From: Candidatus Roseilinea sp. NK_OTU-006
GTDB lineage: Bacteria; Chloroflexota; Anaerolineae; J036; Brachytrichaceae
NCBI RefSeq assembly: GCF_012931985.1
Contig: NZ_JAAFGM010000030.1
Coordinates: 1 to 37,495, forward strand
Direction of reading: 5' to 3'
Length of the DNA: 37,495 nt
Shown here: piece by piece, positions 35,696 through 37,495 of the stretch
Layout of the letters: each line of letters starts with the position of its first letter
How positions within the stretch are numbered: the stretch's first letter is position 1
Notes under the pieces: model-generated
Database searches by the model: none
The model's input: the letters and a program-made list of their open reading frames with translations, nothing else
What the model was told of the DNA's origin: nothing
Program-made: the position numbers and the translations under genes

Positions 35696-37233
35696 TTGGG
35701 CGACCAGAATGCAACTGTGCCGGCGGCGATGCGTTTCAGGTCTGTGCTGCTGCCGGCCGCGTTCAGGGTGGCCACGGCAATGTCCGCCGTCTCGCGCGAT
35801 GGCGAGATGCTGGCCAGGACGAGTCGGCGGCCATCGGGCGACCAAGGCGTGACGGCGCGCGAGTATTGATCGAAGTAGGGGAAGTACTGGATGAACTGGC
35901 GCGATGGGTAGGTATCGGCGACTTTGATCTTGGCGCCGGTGTTGACGTCCACGATCTCGATACGCAGCGCCGGTGAGCGCGTCTGCGCCAACGGCGCGCT
36001 GGGCTTGCCCCCAGCATCGCCCAGCGGCGTGGGGGTCGTGTTGAACGCGATCGAGTAAACGGCCAGCTTGTTGCCGGTGGGTGACCAGAAGAACATCGAG
36101 GCTTCGTCGTGGATGGTTGCACTCTTTCCAACGGCGAGATCGTAGACCGTCAACGCGGCCGGTATCGGGATGCCCTGCGGCGCAGGCGCCGTATCTAGGA
36201 CGGCGACGCGCCGGCCATCAGGCGACCAGGCGAAATAGGCGTTGTCCTCGATGGGCGCGAGCGTGCATATCGGTTTACCGCCCGCATCGGCCAGTACCAA
36301 CTCGTCTTGATTGTCCGTGTAAGCGACGAACAGCACATGGCGGCCGTCCGGCGACCAGTGTGGGGATTGGAACGCGCCGGGCAATGCTTCGATGACGGTT
36401 TGTTTGCCTTTGACCGAGCCTTTCGCTTCGATGATCGAGACGTTGGCGCGGCCCGGCGTCGTCGCCCGTCCGCCCAGGTGGGTGACCATCGCTGCTGAGT
36501 CGGCGCGCCAGTGCCAGTAAGTCGGCGAGCCGGTGTCGAAGATCGCAATCTTGCCGCCGCTGCGCCCCACAACGCGAATAGCGCCGTCGCGCGGGCTGAT
36601 GGTGAGGAAGGCCACCTGATTGCCGTCCGGCGACCAGTCCACATAGGGGATGTTCCATTCGGACGTGCTGTATAGGTCGGTCATCGCGCCGCCAGAGGCC
36701 GGTGCGACGTGGACGGTGCTCGTGAAGCCGTTGAAGCCCTCGGAGGTGCTCAGGCTGACGAAGGCGACGAAACGGCTGTCGCTTGAGAAGGCCGGGAATT
36801 GATAGATGCGCCCGGCCTGCCGGTTCTCGGAAATGAAGGCGTCGGACGTGATCGCGGTGGTTTTGCGGCCGGTCGGGTCGGTCACCATGATGTTGCCGTC
36901 GGTGGTGAGGTAGACGATTTGCCCGCCGCTGCTCGTCGGGCTAGGCGCGATGCGACCGATGTTGGGCTTGACCGCGCTGCACGCGGCATAGCGCGTGCGG
37001 GTCGCGGCAGTGGATGCGGGCTGCTTTGTAGCTGTGTCCGCGGCGGTGGGCGTGGATTGCGCGCGCGCGATCTGCTCCCGCTGAGAGACAGGCGTGCGCG
37101 TCGGGGAAAGGGCAAGTTCGGGCGTTGGTTCTCGTCTGAGAGGGTTGCTGCATGCGCTGAGTACGAGCGCCGCGCAACATGCCAAGCTGGCCAGCCGGTT
37201 TGGCTTGCGTTCTTTCAAGGCTTTTTGGCGCAT
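35692..37233 (-). CDS. PD40/TolB-like beta-propeller lipoprotein B
   Basis: Encodes about 513 residues. The lipobox LSAC (C28) is followed by a long Pro/Thr/Ala/Gln tether (~30-90), then PD40 repeats such as VDWSPDGNQVAF, PHWSPDGRHVLF, FAWSPDGRRVAV, FFWSPTGNKLAV and TPWSPDGRRLVL, ending VAFWSPK. It is clearly paralogous to the next gene, sharing the repeat order and the YFDQYSRAVT/EFDRYSRSVT segment. ATG 37233 gives a compact signal peptide and follows GAGAGGG; ATG 37260 has no ribosome-binding site. Function is unknown. Confidence 0.82.
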   Translation of the reverse strand: MRQKALKERKPNRLASLACCAALVLSACSNPLRREPTPELALSPTRTPVSQREQIARAQSTPTAADTATKQPASTAATRTRYAACSAVKPNIGRIAPSPTSSGGQIVYLTTDGNIMVTDPTGRKTTAITSDAFISENRQAGRIYQFPAFSSDSRFVAFVSLSTSEGFNGFTSTVHVAPASGGAMTDLYSTSEWNIPYVDWSPDGNQVAFLTISPRDGAIRVVGRSGGKIAIFDTGSPTYWHWRADSAAMVTHLGGRATTPGRANVSIIEAKGSVKGKQTVIEALPGAFQSPHWSPDGRHVLFVAYTDNQDELVLADAGGKPICTLAPIEDNAYFAWSPDGRRVAVLDTAPAPQGIPIPAALTVYDLAVGKSATIHDEASMFFWSPTGNKLAVYSIAFNTTPTPLGDAGGKPSAPLAQTRSPALRIEIVDVNTGAKIKVADTYPSRQFIQYFPYFDQYSRAVTPWSPDGRRLVLASISPSRETADIAVATLNAAGSSTDLKRIAAGTVAFWSPK

Positions 37234-37279
37234 GACCCTCTCGTCTCCCCTCAGGCGCATTCAGCATGGCGCCGGCTTA

Positions 37280-37495
37280 GAGCCTATCTCTAAACCTCGC
37301 ATTTGCGCCAACAGATGATGGCGCAGGCGAAAAACAGCAGGGACAGATAATTGCTCGCCTTCTTCTCCCAGCGAATCAGCAACCGACGAAAGCGATTGAG
37401 CCATGAATGAGTCACTTCGACCACCCAGCGGCGCGACTTGCGTCGGCCCGGCTTGCGCTGGCGTTTTTTTGGGCGTTCTCCTTGTCCGGCACATG
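37280..37495 (-). mobile_element. IS5-type insertion sequence, 3' end (partial)
   Basis: The element enters from the right edge. Its probable terminus is GAGCCTATCTCTAAACC beginning near 37280, preceded by TTA, which could be part of a target duplication. The transposase reading frame ends 10 nt inside this terminus. Only one end is in the window, so the inverted repeat and target duplication cannot be confirmed. Confidence 0.7.
37290..37495 (-). CDS. IS5-type transposase, C-terminal end (partial)
   Basis: The minus-strand frame ending TAG at 37290-37292 encodes a 67-residue C-terminus with SRRWVVEVTHSWLNRFRRLL and IRWEKKASNYLSLLFFACAIICWRK. This is the conserved DDE-transposase tail of IS5-type elements, with its catalytic glutamate in WVVE. 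A second frame (HVPDKENAQKN, minus strand from 37495) also looks transposase-like and leads into this one across a run of seven A (minus strand) at about 37464-37470. This suggests a -1 frameshift, programmed or mutational. Confidence 0.75.
   Translation of the reverse strand, partial: CAGQGERPKKRQRKPGRRKSRRWVVEVTHSWLNRFRRLLIRWEKKASNYLSLLFFACAIICWRKCEV

Noticed and set aside
37261-37494. 77-codon minus-strand frame at the right edge
   Set aside because: The conserved IS5-type transposase tail is in a different minus-strand frame ending at 37290; this frame is its shadow.

Overview
This is a GC-rich bacterial chromosome segment, about 60% GC by eye. It most plausibly comes from a member of the Chloroflexota (Anaerolineae-like). 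That assignment is an inference from gene content and protein style: long Pro/Thr/Ala lipoprotein tethers, PD40-repeat lipoproteins, a THEP1-type NTPase, PadR and HisKA_2 kinases. No 16S rRNA is present to confirm it.

Positions 1-18674 (+) are a nearly unbroken ribosomal protein superoperon. The order is 3' end of tuf, rpsJ-rplC-rplD-rplW-rplB-rpsS-rplV-rpsC-rplP-rpmC-rpsQ (S10 block), rplN-rplX-rplE-rpsN-rpsH-rplF-rplR-rpsE-rpmD-rplO-secY (spc block), adk-map, then rpmJ-rpsM-rpsK-rpsD-rpoA-rplQ (alpha block), truA, rplM-rpsI and rplS. Three things are unusual. infA is absent between map and rpmJ. uS14 is a short form that has lost three of its four zinc cysteines, while uS4 and bL36 keep theirs. 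rplS lies behind rpsI instead of beside trmD.

Positions 18735-24468 (+) hold a class-I amidotransferase-like hydrolase (peptidase C26), a membrane-anchored cytochrome c, a DinB-family protein and a YgfZ/GcvT-like protein. These are followed by the SRP/ribosome maturation cluster ffh-rpsP-khpA-rimM, which ends without trmD. A convergent tRNA-Val(UAC) abuts the rimM stop codon.

Positions 24679-33735 are accessory. There is an orphan LolD/MacB-type ABC ATPase (+), then on the minus strand a GAF-GAF-HisKA_2 histidine kinase and a compact five-gene unit. Read in its own direction that unit is padR, metal/cofactor-type binding lipoprotein, FecCD permease, FecE-like ATPase and THEP1-like NTPase. 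All four junctions in it can be read as 4-nt NTGA overlaps, one of them implying a CTG start. A perfect 12-bp inverted repeat sits between a good -10 box and the padR start and is a strong candidate for the PadR operator. A class V aminotransferase (+) runs divergently from padR and converges on a DSD1/D-threonine aldolase-type PLP enzyme (-) across a 14-bp perfect hairpin.

Positions 34118-37233 (-) encode two tandem paralogous PD40/TolB-like lipoproteins with an ATGA overlap. The window ends inside the 3' end of an IS5-type insertion sequence, whose transposase tail begins near an A_AAA_AAC slippery-type heptamer.

I see no CRISPR array, rRNA, prophage or defence island. The most interesting parts are the padR/Fec/THEP1 unit with its operator, and the rearrangements and zinc-site loss in the ribosomal genes.
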